A stretch of 50,425 nucleotides of DNA, from positions 1-50,425 of the forward strand of contig JAJEGU010000013.1 in assembly GCA_022819645.1 (NCBI GenBank), in the 5' to 3' direction. The stretch is from Pseudomonadales bacterium (GTDB lineage: Bacteria; Pseudomonadota; Gammaproteobacteria; Pseudomonadales; Pseudohongiellaceae). The notes under the pieces were generated by a model that saw only the letters and a program-made list of their open reading frames with translations, was not told the DNA's origin and did not search any database. The translations under genes were made by a program, and so were the position numbers. Positions 33,966-42,974 of this stretch are shown piece by piece; position 1 is the first letter of the stretch; each line of letters begins with the position of its first letter.

Positions 33966-36175
33966 GTGGCGGCGTCCTCCTCGCTGATGTCGAGCCCCGT
34001 CTGCCGCGCCAGCGCGGCGAATCCGGGAAAGGAAGTCGCCACATTGGCGCAATTGCGGATGGTGATCGCCTGCCGGCAGCGCAGGGCGGCGATGGCGAAT
34101 GCCATGGCGATGCGATGATCGCCGCGGCTGTCGATGATGCCGCCGCCGAACTCGCCGCCGGTAACTCGGATGCCGTCCGGGAAGGTCTCGTGTTCAATGC
34201 CGAGAATCCCGAGGCCCTCGGCCATGGCTTCGATGCGGTCGCTTTCCTTGACCCGAAGCTCGCCGGCGCCGCGGATCCGGGTCTCGCCTTCGGCGCAGGC
34301 CGCGGCCACGAGCAGGACCGGAAATTCGTCGATGGCCAGGGCCACCTGTTCCGCGCCGATATCCACGCCGCGAAGCGGTCGTTGTCGCACTTCGATATCG
34401 GCCACCGGTTCGCCGCCGGATTCACGCGGCTTGTGCAGGCGGATATCGGCGCCCATTTGCCGCAGAATATCGATGACGCCGGTGCGGGTGGGATTGACCC
34501 CCACATGCTCCAGCGTGAGGCTGGCGCCCGGGCTGATGGCGGCGGCCACCATGAGAAACGCGGCGGAGGAAATATCACCGGGAATATCGATGTCGCAGGC
34601 GCTGAGAGTCTGGCCGCCGGCGAGGCTTGCCGCCCCCGGCCTTGACCTGGTATCGAGTTCCACACCGAATCCACGCAGCATGCGTTCGGTATGGTCGCGA
34701 CAGGGGCCCGGCTCGCGCACCGTGGTATGGCCTTCGGCGAACAGGCCGGCGAGCAAAAGGCAGGATTTGACCTGGGCGCTGGCAACCGGCATGGCATGGT
34801 CGATACCCCGCAGCTTGCCACCGCTGATGCGAAGAGGCGGCCTGCCGTCTTCGGCGGAAATCACGGCGCCCATGCCGGCAAGCGGTTGGACGATGCGATT
34901 CATGGGGCGCTGCGAGAGTGATTCATCGCCGCGCAGTTCACTGGCAAAGCCCTGCCCCGCCAATATTCCCGCGAGCAGGCGCATGGCGGTTCCGGAGTTG
35001 CCGAGCCAGAGCGGCCTGCGCGGCGCCCTGAGACCATTGGCGCCGGCGCCGTAGATTGTGAGGCGACCGTTCTCCGGGCCGACGATCGTCACGCCGAGTT
35101 CCCGGAATGCGGCCAGGGTGTGGAGCGCGTCCTCGCCTTCGAGAAATCCACTGACCCGGCTGACTCCTTCCGCCAGGGCGCCAAGCATGATGGCGCGGTG
35201 GGAAATCGACTTGTCGCCCGGCACACGAATCCTGCCCGAAGTAATCGCGCCGCCGGGCCGCACATGGAAGCAGCGCTCTGGGGCTGCACCCCCGGAATCA
35301 CTGGTTTCCGGTCCGCCCCTGGCGAGATCGAACGCCCGCCGCGCCCGCCGCGCCGCCCGCAGGCTGTCGCCAAGGGCGGGCCAGTCCCCTTCCGCCAGGG
35401 CATCGCGGAATTGCTTCAGGTCTTCGCCGAAGGCGTCCAGCGCCGCCACGGTGGCGCCGGCATTGGCGCGCAGGATATCGCTCCACAGCGCCGGGTCGCT
35501 GGCCGCCAGACGGGTGAAATCGGCAAAACCGCTGGCGGCGTAATGATGAACTCCGGCGCCGTTTTCCCGCCGCGACAGCAGGCCCGCCATGGCGAAGGCA
35601 AGCACATGGGGCAGGTGACTGGTGAGCGCCAGGATGCGATCGTGACGTTCCGGGCTCATGGCGAGCACATTGGCGCCGATACCGCGCCACAGGGCATGAA
35701 TTTTGGCGACAGCTTCCGGGGCGGTTTCCTCCAGCGGCGCCAATACCACATTGCGGCCCTGGAACAACTCGGCCCGCGCGGCGCCATATCCGCTTTGTTC
35801 GGAACCCGCCAGGGGATGTCCCGGCACGAAGCGGGAACGGAATCCGGCGGGAAGCGGGGCGAGCGCCGCCAGCAGATGCGACTTGACGCTGGCCACATCG
35901 GTAATCACGGTCTCCGGCCCCGCGCAGCGGGCGATTTCACTGAGCACAGCCGGCGCGGCAAGCGGCGGCACGGCCACCATCACGATGTTGGCGCCAGCGC
36001 AGATTTCAGCCAATGCGCCGGCGCGACCGATCACTCCGTCGGCCAGGGCCAACTCCAGCGCCCCGTCATCCGAATCGGCGGCGGCAATCGAAAACGACGC
36101 ATCCAGCTTGCGCAGGGCTTTCGCCAGGGAGCCTCCGATCAGACCAAGCCCGATGATTGCAATGTTTTTATTCAT
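33962..36175 (-). CDS. tyrA-aroA: Bifunctional prephenate dehydrogenase / EPSP synthase (TyrA-AroA fusion)
   Basis: This single 737-residue chain holds two enzymes of aromatic amino acid synthesis. Residues 1 to about 290 are prephenate dehydrogenase: NAD-binding IIGLGLIGGSLAKAL, DVASVKSHL, and the catalytic His region PGHPLAGSE and HLPHVLAFA. From about residue 305 it is 5-enolpyruvylshikimate-3-phosphate synthase: VPGDKSISHRAIMLGALAEG, LGNSGTAMRLLAG, REPGPCRDHTERML and ELRVKESDRI. The first motif has the usual glyphosate-sensitive-type layout, and the sensitive form LGNSGTAMR is seen. Fusions of this type are known in Pseudomonas and relatives. It starts one base after the pheA stop and overlaps cmk by 4 bp. 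Confidence 0.96.
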   Translation of the reverse strand: MNKNIAIIGLGLIGGSLAKALRKLDASFSIAAADSDDGALELALADGVIGRAGALAEICAGANIVMVAVPPLAAPAVLSEIARCAGPETVITDVASVKSHLLAALAPLPAGFRSRFVPGHPLAGSEQSGYGAARAELFQGRNVVLAPLEETAPEAVAKIHALWRGIGANVLAMSPERHDRILALTSHLPHVLAFAMAGLLSRRENGAGVHHYAASGFADFTRLAASDPALWSDILRANAGATVAALDAFGEDLKQFRDALAEGDWPALGDSLRAARRARRAFDLARGGPETSDSGGAAPERCFHVRPGGAITSGRIRVPGDKSISHRAIMLGALAEGVSRVSGFLEGEDALHTLAAFRELGVTIVGPENGRLTIYGAGANGLRAPRRPLWLGNSGTAMRLLAGILAGQGFASELRGDESLSQRPMNRIVQPLAGMGAVISAEDGRPPLRISGGKLRGIDHAMPVASAQVKSCLLLAGLFAEGHTTVREPGPCRDHTERMLRGFGVELDTRSRPGAASLAGGQTLSACDIDIPGDISSAAFLMVAAAISPGASLTLEHVGVNPTRTGVIDILRQMGADIRLHKPRESGGEPVADIEVRQRPLRGVDIGAEQVALAIDEFPVLLVAAACAEGETRIRGAGELRVKESDRIEAMAEGLGILGIEHETFPDGIRVTGGEFGGGIIDSRGDHRIAMAFAIAALRCRQAITIRNCANVATSFPGFAALARQTGLDISEEDAAT

Positions 36176-36176
36176 T

Positions 36177-37001
36177 TCAGGCGCTGACGGGATAGGAGCC
36201 GAGAATCTTCACGGCGTCGGTACAGGCGCCGAGCCGCCGGAACAGCTCCCGCACCGCCGAATCCCGCCGGTGCCCGGCAAAATCCATGAAGAAGATGTAT
36301 TCCCATTTCTGGTCCCGGGAAGGACGCGATTCGAGGCGGCTGAGGCTGATGCCGAGCCGCTCGAAGGGCTCCAATACGCGGAACAGGGCGCCAGGGCGGT
36401 TTTCGGCGTACACCAGGATACTGGTCTTGTCATGCCCGCTGGCCGGCGCGGCTTCCCTGCCGAGTACGGCGAAGCGTGTGCGATTGCCGGCCTGGTCCTG
36501 AATCGACTCGGCCAACGGCTTCAGATTGTGAATCCGACCCGCCATGGCGCCGGCGATGGCGGCAATGCCGCTTTCCTGCGCCGCGAGTTTCGCAGCCTGC
36601 CCATTGCTCGCGCATTCGCGTAATTCGATATCCGGATAGTGGGCAAGCAGCCACTTGCGGCATTGGGCCAGTGACTGGGGATGGGAGGCGATGGCATGGA
36701 TTTGCCCGCTGCCTGTACTTTCCGCGGCAAGCAGATGATGTTCGATCAGCACCACCTGCTCGCCGATAATCAGCAAGGGACTGTCGATCAGGCAGTCCTG
36801 GGTATGGTTTACCGCGCCTTCGGTGGAGTTTTCAATCGGCGCCACGCCATGCAGGGCCTGTTCGGTCTCCACCGCCGCGAACACCTCGTCGATGGCGCGG
36901 CATTCCAGCAATTCGCTGTCTTCGCCGAATTGGCGCAGGGCCGCTTCCTGGGAGAATGTGCCCGGCGGACCCAGATAGCCGATTTTGCGGGATGATTTCA
37001 T
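36177..37001 (-). CDS. pheA: Prephenate dehydratase, without chorismate mutase domain
   Basis: The enzyme turns prephenate into phenylpyruvate for phenylalanine. The 274-residue protein starts almost at once with the dehydratase domain (KIGYLGPPGTFSQEAALRQF), keeps the ENSTEGAVNHT and GNRTRFAVLG motifs (catalytic Thr) and ends with an ACT regulatory domain (TSILVYAENRPGALFRVLEP, SRPSRDQKWEYIFFMDF) for feedback by phenylalanine. The N-terminal chorismate mutase domain of the common gammaproteobacterial P-protein is missing. The start has a good ribosome-binding site (AGGGTG), and only 25 bases separate it from gyrA, so the domain has not been overlooked in another frame. Confidence 0.95.
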   Translation of the reverse strand: MKSSRKIGYLGPPGTFSQEAALRQFGEDSELLECRAIDEVFAAVETEQALHGVAPIENSTEGAVNHTQDCLIDSPLLIIGEQVVLIEHHLLAAESTGSGQIHAIASHPQSLAQCRKWLLAHYPDIELRECASNGQAAKLAAQESGIAAIAGAMAGRIHNLKPLAESIQDQAGNRTRFAVLGREAAPASGHDKTSILVYAENRPGALFRVLEPFERLGISLSRLESRPSRDQKWEYIFFMDFAGHRRDSAVRELFRRLGACTDAVKILGSYPVSA

Positions 37002-37026
37002 TTTTCACCCTGGGAGCCTGTCAGGA

Positions 37027-39636
37027 TCAGTGGGTCTGTTCCGGCGCCGGGAATTCACTGTCGAGACCGGCAACCCCATCGGGCTCGTCAATCTGTTCCA
37101 GCCCCACGAGTTTCTCGCCCTCCTTGAGATTGATCAGGGTGACTCCCTGGGTCGAGCGGCTGACCCTGGAAACTTCCGCCGCCCGCGTGCGCACCAGGGT
37201 GCCCTTGTCGGAAATCAGCATGATTTCATTGTTGTCGTCCACCTGCACCGCGCCCACCACGGGGCCATTGCGTTCGCTGGTTATCATGCCGATGACGCCC
37301 TGGTTGGCCCGGCCCTTGACCGGAAACTGCCCGGTGTCGGTGCGCTTGCCGTAGCCGTTTTCGCTGACGGTGAGAATCTGCTTTTCATCGTCGGGAATGA
37401 TCAGCGAGATCATTTCCGCGCCGGGCTTGAGCCGCATGCCGCGCACTCCCCGGGCCTGGCGGCCCATGGGCCGAACCGCGGATTCCGCAAAGCGCAGGGT
37501 CTTGCCGCTGTTGCTTACCAGCATGATGTCCTGCTTGCCATCGGTAATGGCGGTGCCAACCAGGGTGTCGCCGTCGCGCAGTTCGATCGCCCGCAGGCCG
37601 ACGCTGCGAGGCCGGGCGAAATCCGACAGGGAGGTCTTCTTGACGATTCCCGTGCGGGTTGCCATGAAGACGTAATGGTCCCCGGTGAATTCCTCCACCA
37701 CGAGCATGGCGGTGATGCGCTCGCCTTCTTCCAGGGTAGGTATGACATTGATGATGGGCTTGCCCCGGGAGGTGCGGGAAGCGATGGGTATCTGATACAC
37801 CTTGAGCCAGTAGACCTTGCCGGCGCTGCTGAAGCACAGCAGGGTGTCGTGGGTATTGGCGATGAGCATCCGGGTGACGAAATCCTCGCCCTTGACCGTG
37901 GCGGCGGCCTTGCCCATGCCGCCCCGGCGCTGGGCGCTGTAATCCGCCAGCGGCTGGGTCTTGGTGTAGCCGAGATGGGAAATGGTGACGACCCGGTCTT
38001 CCGGCGCAATCAGGTCTTCCATGGTCAGGTCGTGCTGGCTGCCGACGATTTCGGTGCGGCGCTCGTCGCCATAATCTTCCCTTACCTGTTCGAGTTCTTC
38101 CCGCACCACTGCGAGCAGCCGCTCGGGATTATCGAGAATTTCCACGTATTCGGCGATCTTGCCGAGCAGGTCCTGGTAATCCTTGACGAGTTTTTCGTGT
38201 TCCAGGCCCGTGAGCCGGTGCAGGCGCAGCTCGAGAATCGCCTGGGCCTGGGCGGGCGAGAGGCGGTAGCCGCCGCTGGTTTCGTCCGTACCCCGGGTTT
38301 GCAGGCCATAGGCCGGGTCGAGGTCATCCGGGCGGCAGGCGTCGGCTTCAGCGCCGGCCCTGCCAAGCAGTTCCAGTACGCCGGCCGGGTTCCAGTCGGC
38401 GGCAAGCAGCTTGTCTTTCGCTTCCGCCGGGGTCGGCGAAGCCTTGATCAGTTCGATCACGGCGTCGATATTGCCCAGCGCCACGGCAAGCCCTTCGAGC
38501 AAATGGCCGCGTTCCCGGGCCTTGCGGAGCAGATGCATGGTGCGCCGGGAGACGACTTCGCGCCGGTGCCGCAGAAAGGCTTCGAGCATGCCCTTGAGGT
38601 TGAGCAGCTTGGGTTGGCCGTCCACCAGGGCCACCATATTGATGCCGAATCCCGATTGCATCTGGGTATGGGAATAGAGGTTGTTGAGCACCACTTCGCC
38701 CATTTCGTTCTTGCGCAACTCGATGACGATGCGCAGGCCGTCCTTGTCGGATTCGTCGCGCAGTTCGGTAATGCCTTCGATCTTTTTTTCCTTGACGAGT
38801 TCGGCGATTCTCTCGATCAGCCTGGCCTTGTTCACCTGGTAGGGTATTTCGCTGACGATGATGGTTTCCCTGCCGCTGCTTTCGTCGCGCAGGATCTCCG
38901 CCCGGGCGCGGACATAGATCATGCCGCGGCCGCTGCGGTAGGCCTGAATGACGCCGGCCTTGCCGTTGATAATGGCCCGGGTGGGGAAATCCGGTCCGCT
39001 GATATGCTCCATCAGTTCATCGACGCTGATTTCCGGATTCGCCAGCAGGGCGATCGCGCCATTGACGACTTCGGTGAGGTTGTGGGGCGGAATATTGGTG
39101 GCCATGCCCACGGCGATTCCCGAGGAGCCGTTGACGAGCAGGTTGGGCGCCCGGGTGGGAAGAACGTCGGGGACCTGCTCGGTATCGTCGTAGTTGGGCG
39201 AAAAGTCGACGGTGTCCTTGTCGAGGTCGGCGAGCAGTTCCTGGGCGATCTTCGCCATGCGGATTTCGGTGTAGCGCATGGCGGCGGCCTGGTCGCCGTC
39301 CACCGAACCGAAATTGCCCTGGCCGTCCACCAGCGGATAGCGCAGGGAGAAATCCTGGGCCATGCGCACCACCGTGTCGTAGACGGCGCTTTCGCCGTGG
39401 GGATGATATTTGCCGATCACGTCGCCGACTACCCGGGCGGACTTCTTGTAGGGTTTGTCGTGATCGTTGGAAAGTACCCGCATGGCGAACAGCACGCGGC
39501 GGTGAACGGGTTTGAGACCGTCGCGAACGTCGGGCAGGGCGCGGCCCACGATCACGCTCATGGCATAGGCGAGATAGGACTCTCGCATCTCGGTTTCTAG
39601 CGCGACAGGAGAAACCTGCGGGTCTGTTTCCGGCAT
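37027..39636 (-). CDS. gyrA: DNA gyrase subunit A
   Basis: GyrA is the DNA-cutting subunit of gyrase. The 869-residue protein has the winged-helix/tower core with catalytic Tyr122 ([11 protein letters not shown]) and a C-terminal beta-pinwheel with the GyrA box QARGVRG. The quinolone-determining region reads [13 protein letters not shown], with Ser83 and Asp87 unchanged, so there is no classic target resistance mutation. The start [20 protein letters not shown] matches the family. The cluster gyrA-pheA-tyrA/aroA-cmk-rpsA lacks the serC and hisC genes often found between gyrA and aroA. The 167-base gap upstream holds its promoter region; I see no clear hexamers. Confidence 0.97.
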   Translation of the reverse strand: MPETDPQVSPVALETEMRESYLAYAMSVIVGRALPDVRDGLKPVHRRVLFAMRVLSNDHDKPYKKSARVVGDVIGKYHPHGESAVYDTVVRMAQDFSLRYPLVDGQGNFGSVDGDQAAAMRYTEIRMAKIAQELLADLDKDTVDFSPNYDDTEQVPDVLPTRAPNLLVNGSSGIAVGMATNIPPHNLTEVVNGAIALLANPEISVDELMEHISGPDFPTRAIINGKAGVIQAYRSGRGMIYVRARAEILRDESSGRETIIVSEIPYQVNKARLIERIAELVKEKKIEGITELRDESDKDGLRIVIELRKNEMGEVVLNNLYSHTQMQSGFGINMVALVDGQPKLLNLKGMLEAFLRHRREVVSRRTMHLLRKARERGHLLEGLAVALGNIDAVIELIKASPTPAEAKDKLLAADWNPAGVLELLGRAGAEADACRPDDLDPAYGLQTRGTDETSGGYRLSPAQAQAILELRLHRLTGLEHEKLVKDYQDLLGKIAEYVEILDNPERLLAVVREELEQVREDYGDERRTEIVGSQHDLTMEDLIAPEDRVVTISHLGYTKTQPLADYSAQRRGGMGKAAATVKGEDFVTRMLIANTHDTLLCFSSAGKVYWLKVYQIPIASRTSRGKPIINVIPTLEEGERITAMLVVEEFTGDHYVFMATRTGIVKKTSLSDFARPRSVGLRAIELRDGDTLVGTAITDGKQDIMLVSNSGKTLRFAESAVRPMGRQARGVRGMRLKPGAEMISLIIPDDEKQILTVSENGYGKRTDTGQFPVKGRANQGVIGMITSERNGPVVGAVQVDDNNEIMLISDKGTLVRTRAAEVSRVSRSTQGVTLINLKEGEKLVGLEQIDEPDGVAGLDSEFPAPEQTH

Positions 39637-39803
39637 GGGAAGGCTGTGTCTTGGACTGCTTTATGTATTGATGTAACGGCGGCTCCGGCGGGGCCTGAAA
39701 GGCGCCCTTGCCGGAAGCGGATTGTAGCACGGCGGCGGATGGAATTGTCTGACGGATGGTTGCCGGGAAATCGGCCCATCCCCGTCCAATTCGGACTGCG
39801 GCT

Positions 39804-41537
39804 TCAGTCCCTGAAAAGCAGGCGAAGAGGTTGCGGGCGATAAACAATATCGCCGCCGGTCTGGTAGGCGAGGAAAACCAGCAATTCGATTCCGTCGAGA
39901 TTGGCGGGAACCTGATAGTTGTCGATGATGTGGAAGCGCTCGATCCTGCGCAGTTCCCGCTCGAAGGTCGCCGAACGCAAGTTCCCCAGGGTACCGTCCC
40001 ATAGAGTCAGGCCGATCTCCCGGTCGAGTTGGTGAAACTGCTCGGAGTCGGCGGTGATCAGGATATGGAAGGAACCCACCCGTCCGATATGCTCCGGGTC
40101 AACCTCCACTTCGGCAAGCAGGCGCAGTACGTCTCCTTCCCTGACGGTTGTGGCGTAGGCGAGTTCATCATTGACCTGTCCGGCCAGCGCAAGGCGGGCG
40201 GCCGTGGCGCCGCCCAGCATGCTTTGTCCGCGGATGGCGGGCAATGGCGGCAAGGCGGTCTGTCGCCACAACTCGATTTGCGGCGCCACGATATCAAGCG
40301 CGGCCACGGCATCGGCGGCGGACGATTCTCCCACCGGGCGACCGCAGGCGAATCCGCCGCAGGAAAGTTCGGGATTGGAAAATACCGGCGTGCGCTCAGG
40401 CACGGAAAATCGTGCCGGGCTTGCCATGATGGTGGCGAATTCCCCATCTACGCCAAATCCGGTGGCATGGTCGAAGGCGCCGCCGGCGCCATCTTCCCGA
40501 CGGGAGTGGGTCAGCCCCATGTTGTGGCCGAGTTCATGGGCGAGAACCAGGTCTTCCGGGCAGTCTATGGCAATCCAGGCAAAGCCGAAATCCTGCTCCC
40601 GCGGATCGCTGAAATCGCCTTGCCGGCCATATCCCCCCACCGGGGCAAGACCGCAGCGGGACGCACCCCTGGCGGTGTCGAACAGGACCACGAAATCGGC
40701 ACCGTAACGTTGCCGCAAACGGTTCACGCCGGCGAAGGCCGAATTGCCGCCATGGAGCAATTCATCGAGCATGGTTTCCGCCGGCGCCGCCGCGGGATAA
40801 ACGATTCTCTGGAAGTGAACCGGGCGCAGGCGAATCCGCGCCGCGCTGCTGAAATAGGCCTGGTTGGCCACGTTGAAGAAGTGATTGATGCGGTTTTCCA
40901 CGCCGCCCGGGTAGAGGTTCGCGGCGGCTCCGGTGTACAGGGCAAGCACGTCGATGCGGGCTTCCCGGCGGTCTACCGAAGCGGCGCTTTGTGGATCGGT
41001 TCGCCGCAGGGTTTCGATGAAATCGCTGATACCGTCGCCGTCGCTGTCGCTGATGGTGTCGTGTACCACGTGCGCCGTTGCGTCCGCCCGCAGTTCGCCG
41101 GCAAATGCCGATGCGGTTACCGATGGGCGGCTCTTCGCCGAGGTCGCCACGGTGATACTGAAAGCGCGTTGGCTTCCGCTGGGAAATTCACCGAAATCGC
41201 AGGCAAGCGCTTCCTGCCCGGAAAGGCTTGGCCCGTGCCGGCAGGTTTCGGGAGCGGAAACCAGCGTGGTGTTTTCCAGCAGGAAGAAAATCTCCAGCCG
41301 GACATCGGGGCGGGGCGGGCCGGTGTTCTCCAACTGATAGTTCACCCGCAGGTGTCCGCCGGCGATGACGCCGGGTTTGGCGAATCGCTGGGTGAGATGA
41401 AACCCCCGGGCATCGGTTACGGTTGCCCCGCTCACATCCCGCGGCGGCAGGGTATCCCGGGCGGCGGCGGAAAACCCCGGGCCGAGACCAAGCCATGCCA
41501 TGGCCGTCATCGCGAAAATGGTTCTGCTTCTACCCAT
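39804..41537 (-). CDS. Secreted metzincin-type zinc metalloprotease
   Basis: The 577-residue precursor starts [20 protein letters not shown], a signal peptide with likely cleavage after SAAA. There follow an immunoglobulin-like or DUF11-like domain (about 40-170), a calcium-binding thrombospondin-3-like segment ([19 protein letters not shown]), and a catalytic domain with [11 protein letters not shown] from residue 334, the extended zinc motif HExxHxxGxxH of metzincins, together with a downstream Met (ATIMAS) that may be the Met-turn. A C-terminal domain of about 150 residues follows. It fits a reprolysin-like (M12B-like) family. The frame is open upstream to 41639 without a signal peptide. 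The target is unknown; outside digestion or envelope maintenance are both possible. Confidence 0.82.
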   Translation of the reverse strand: MGRSRTIFAMTAMAWLGLGPGFSAAARDTLPPRDVSGATVTDARGFHLTQRFAKPGVIAGGHLRVNYQLENTGPPRPDVRLEIFFLLENTTLVSAPETCRHGPSLSGQEALACDFGEFPSGSQRAFSITVATSAKSRPSVTASAFAGELRADATAHVVHDTISDSDGDGISDFIETLRRTDPQSAASVDRREARIDVLALYTGAAANLYPGGVENRINHFFNVANQAYFSSAARIRLRPVHFQRIVYPAAAPAETMLDELLHGGNSAFAGVNRLRQRYGADFVVLFDTARGASRCGLAPVGGYGRQGDFSDPREQDFGFAWIAIDCPEDLVLAHELGHNMGLTHSRREDGAGGAFDHATGFGVDGEFATIMASPARFSVPERTPVFSNPELSCGGFACGRPVGESSAADAVAALDIVAPQIELWRQTALPPLPAIRGQSMLGGATAARLALAGQVNDELAYATTVREGDVLRLLAEVEVDPEHIGRVGSFHILITADSEQFHQLDREIGLTLWDGTLGNLRSATFERELRRIERFHIIDNYQVPANLDGIELLVFLAYQTGGDIVYRPQPLRLLFRD

Positions 41538-41641
41538 GGCGCCTGCTCTGAAACACGGGATGACGGAAAACCGTCTTGCCGGAATTGCTGCTACACTCAG
41601 ACGCCTATTGTACGCCTTCCCGGAACAAGCGGAGATCATCC

Positions 41642-42013
41642 ATGGCCTATATCGACGGTTTCGTACTCGCGGTACCCACCGCCAAAAAACAGGAGTTCAT
41701 CGAACACGCGGATTTTGTGGACCGCCTGATCATGGACTTCGGCGCCAAACGCATTCTGGAGTGCTGGGATGACGACGTTCCCGACGGCAAGCTCACCGAC
41801 TTCCGCCGGGCCGTGCAGGCGAAGGAAGACGAGAGCATCGTCTTCGCCTGGATCGAATGGCCCGACAAGGAAACCCGGGACGCCGGCATGAAGCAGATGC
41901 AGCAACACGCCGCGGACGACGAACGCTGGGACCCGGAAAAATACCCACCCCCATTCGATGGCAAGCGCATGATCTGGGGCGGATTCAAGCCGGTGGTGGA
42001 ACTGGGTTCCTGA
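41642..42013 (+). CDS. DUF1428 family protein
   Basis: The 123-residue protein begins MAYIDGFVLAVPTAKKQEFI and contains AKRILECWDDDVPDG, FAWIEWPDKETRD and FDGKRMIWGGFKPV, the pattern of DUF1428, a dimeric alpha-beta barrel (ferredoxin-like) family of unknown function. The ATG at 41642 follows a GGAG-type ribosome-binding site. It is one of the few plus-strand genes outside the defence island. It diverges from the metalloprotease, with about 100 bases between the starts for both promoters. Confidence 0.9.
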   Translation: MAYIDGFVLAVPTAKKQEFIEHADFVDRLIMDFGAKRILECWDDDVPDGKLTDFRRAVQAKEDESIVFAWIEWPDKETRDAGMKQMQQHAADDERWDPEKYPPPFDGKRMIWGGFKPVVELGS

Positions 42014-42022
42014 GCGGAAAAC

Positions 42023-42099
42023 TGGTCGGGGCGGCGGGATTTGAACCCACGACCACTACACCCCCAGTGTAGTGCGCTACCAGACTGCGCTACGCCCCG
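42023..42099 (-). tRNA. tRNA-Pro (GGG)
   Basis: On the minus strand CGGGGCG pairs with CGCCCCG, discriminator A, CCA encoded at 42025-42023. The anticodon loop is CTGGGGG (GGG) and the T-arm has GTGGGTTCAAATCCCGC. A tRNA-Pro after ihfA/merR-like genes is common in gammaproteobacteria. Confidence 0.96.
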
Positions 42100-42114
42100 T
42101 TTTCAGTAAAGCTA

Positions 42115-42275
42115 GGAGCCTGCGCCGTAGGAATTCACGGCTGCAAATCCGCTCTCATCCACGCCCCCGGCCACTCGATTTCGTTGCATATCCACCAATA
42201 TTCGCCTCAATCGATCAGCCAGGGGCGCGGCGATAGCGAATTTTCGCTTTCGCGAATTCCTACGGCGCAGGCTCC
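42115..42275. mobile_element. MITE-like element, 161 bp (copy 1)
   Basis: Perfect 22-bp terminal inverted repeats (42115-42136 and 42254-42275) begin GGAGCCTGCGCCGTAGG and each ends at an EcoRI-like GAATTC. The interior contains a second, nested inverted repeat (around CGCCCCCGGCC and CCAGGGGCG, imperfect in this copy) and the palindrome GCGAATTTTCGC. There is no coding capacity. It sits in the gap between tRNA-Pro and the MerR-like gene. A close copy is at 45365-45518. Confidence 0.85.
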
Positions 42276-42314
42276 CAGGACAACCGATCAGGAATCCCCG
42301 CGGCGCAGAGTCTA

Positions 42315-42653
42315 TCACAACAGGCCGATCACCTCTTCGAGTTCCCGGGCGAGAGCGCTGATCTCGCCGGCACCGACGGTTGCCGGCGCCTTCTTCGTTT
42401 CGCTGAGCTTGCGCCGGGCTCCGTCGATGGTCAATCCCTGTTCGTAAAGCATGGACCGGATGTTGCGCACGAGCAGCACGTCCTGCATGCGGTAGTAGCG
42501 CCGGTTGCCGCGGCGCTTGTCGGGTTTCAGGCCGGGGAACTCCTTTTCCCAGTAGCGAAGCACGTGTGGTTTGACAGCGCAGAGGTCGCTGACTTCGCCG
42601 ATGGCGAAATAACGTTTGGGCGGAATCGGCGGCAATTCGGCGCTATTCATCAC
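42315..42653 (-). CDS. MerR-family transcriptional regulator
   Basis: The 112-residue protein has a MerR-type winged helix: KRYFAIGEVSDLCAVKPHVL, RYWEKEFPGLKPDKRRGNRR and YYRMQDVLLVRNIRSMLYEQ. The C-terminus is short, with no cysteines or effector domain. This small MerR regulator is often found next to ihfA in gammaproteobacteria; its regulon is unknown. Its ATG overlaps the ihfA stop by one base. Confidence 0.92.
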   Translation of the reverse strand: MMNSAELPPIPPKRYFAIGEVSDLCAVKPHVLRYWEKEFPGLKPDKRRGNRRYYRMQDVLLVRNIRSMLYEQGLTIDGARRKLSETKKAPATVGAGEISALARELEEVIGLL

Positions 42654-42961
42654 TATTCGTTGTAGCCGTCATAGCCCTCCACATGGGACTTGAGCTTCTG
42701 ACCCGGGCGGAAGGTCACCACCCGGCGCGCCTCGATGGGAATTTCCTCGCCGGTCTTGGGATTTCTGCCCGGCCGCTGACTCTTGTTGCGCAATTCGAAA
42801 TTGCCGAAGCCGGAAAGCTTGACCGGCTGGTTGTCTTCCAGCGAGACGCGGATTTCCTCGAAGAACTGCTCGACGATTTCCTTGGCCTCACGCTTGTTCA
42901 GGCCCATTTCTTCATAGAGATGTTCTGCCAATTCCGCTTTGGTCAGCGCTTTTTCAGCCAT
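42653..42961 (-). CDS. ihfA: Integration host factor alpha subunit
   Basis: The 102-residue HU/IHF-fold protein reads [40 protein letters not shown] and [20 protein letters not shown]. It pairs with IhfB (31163). The place after pheT is the standard one and identifies alpha. The gap to pheT is 13 bp, so it is read with pheST. Confidence 0.96.
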   Translation of the reverse strand: MAEKALTKAELAEHLYEEMGLNKREAKEIVEQFFEEIRVSLEDNQPVKLSGFGNFELRNKSQRPGRNPKTGEEIPIEARRVVTFRPGQKLKSHVEGYDGYNE

Positions 42962-42974
42962 GGGGGTCCCCGGT

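Noticed and set aside
36985-39600. An 871-residue plus-strand frame opposite gyrA
   Set aside because: Its composition mirrors the third-codon bias of gyrA and no domain is visible.
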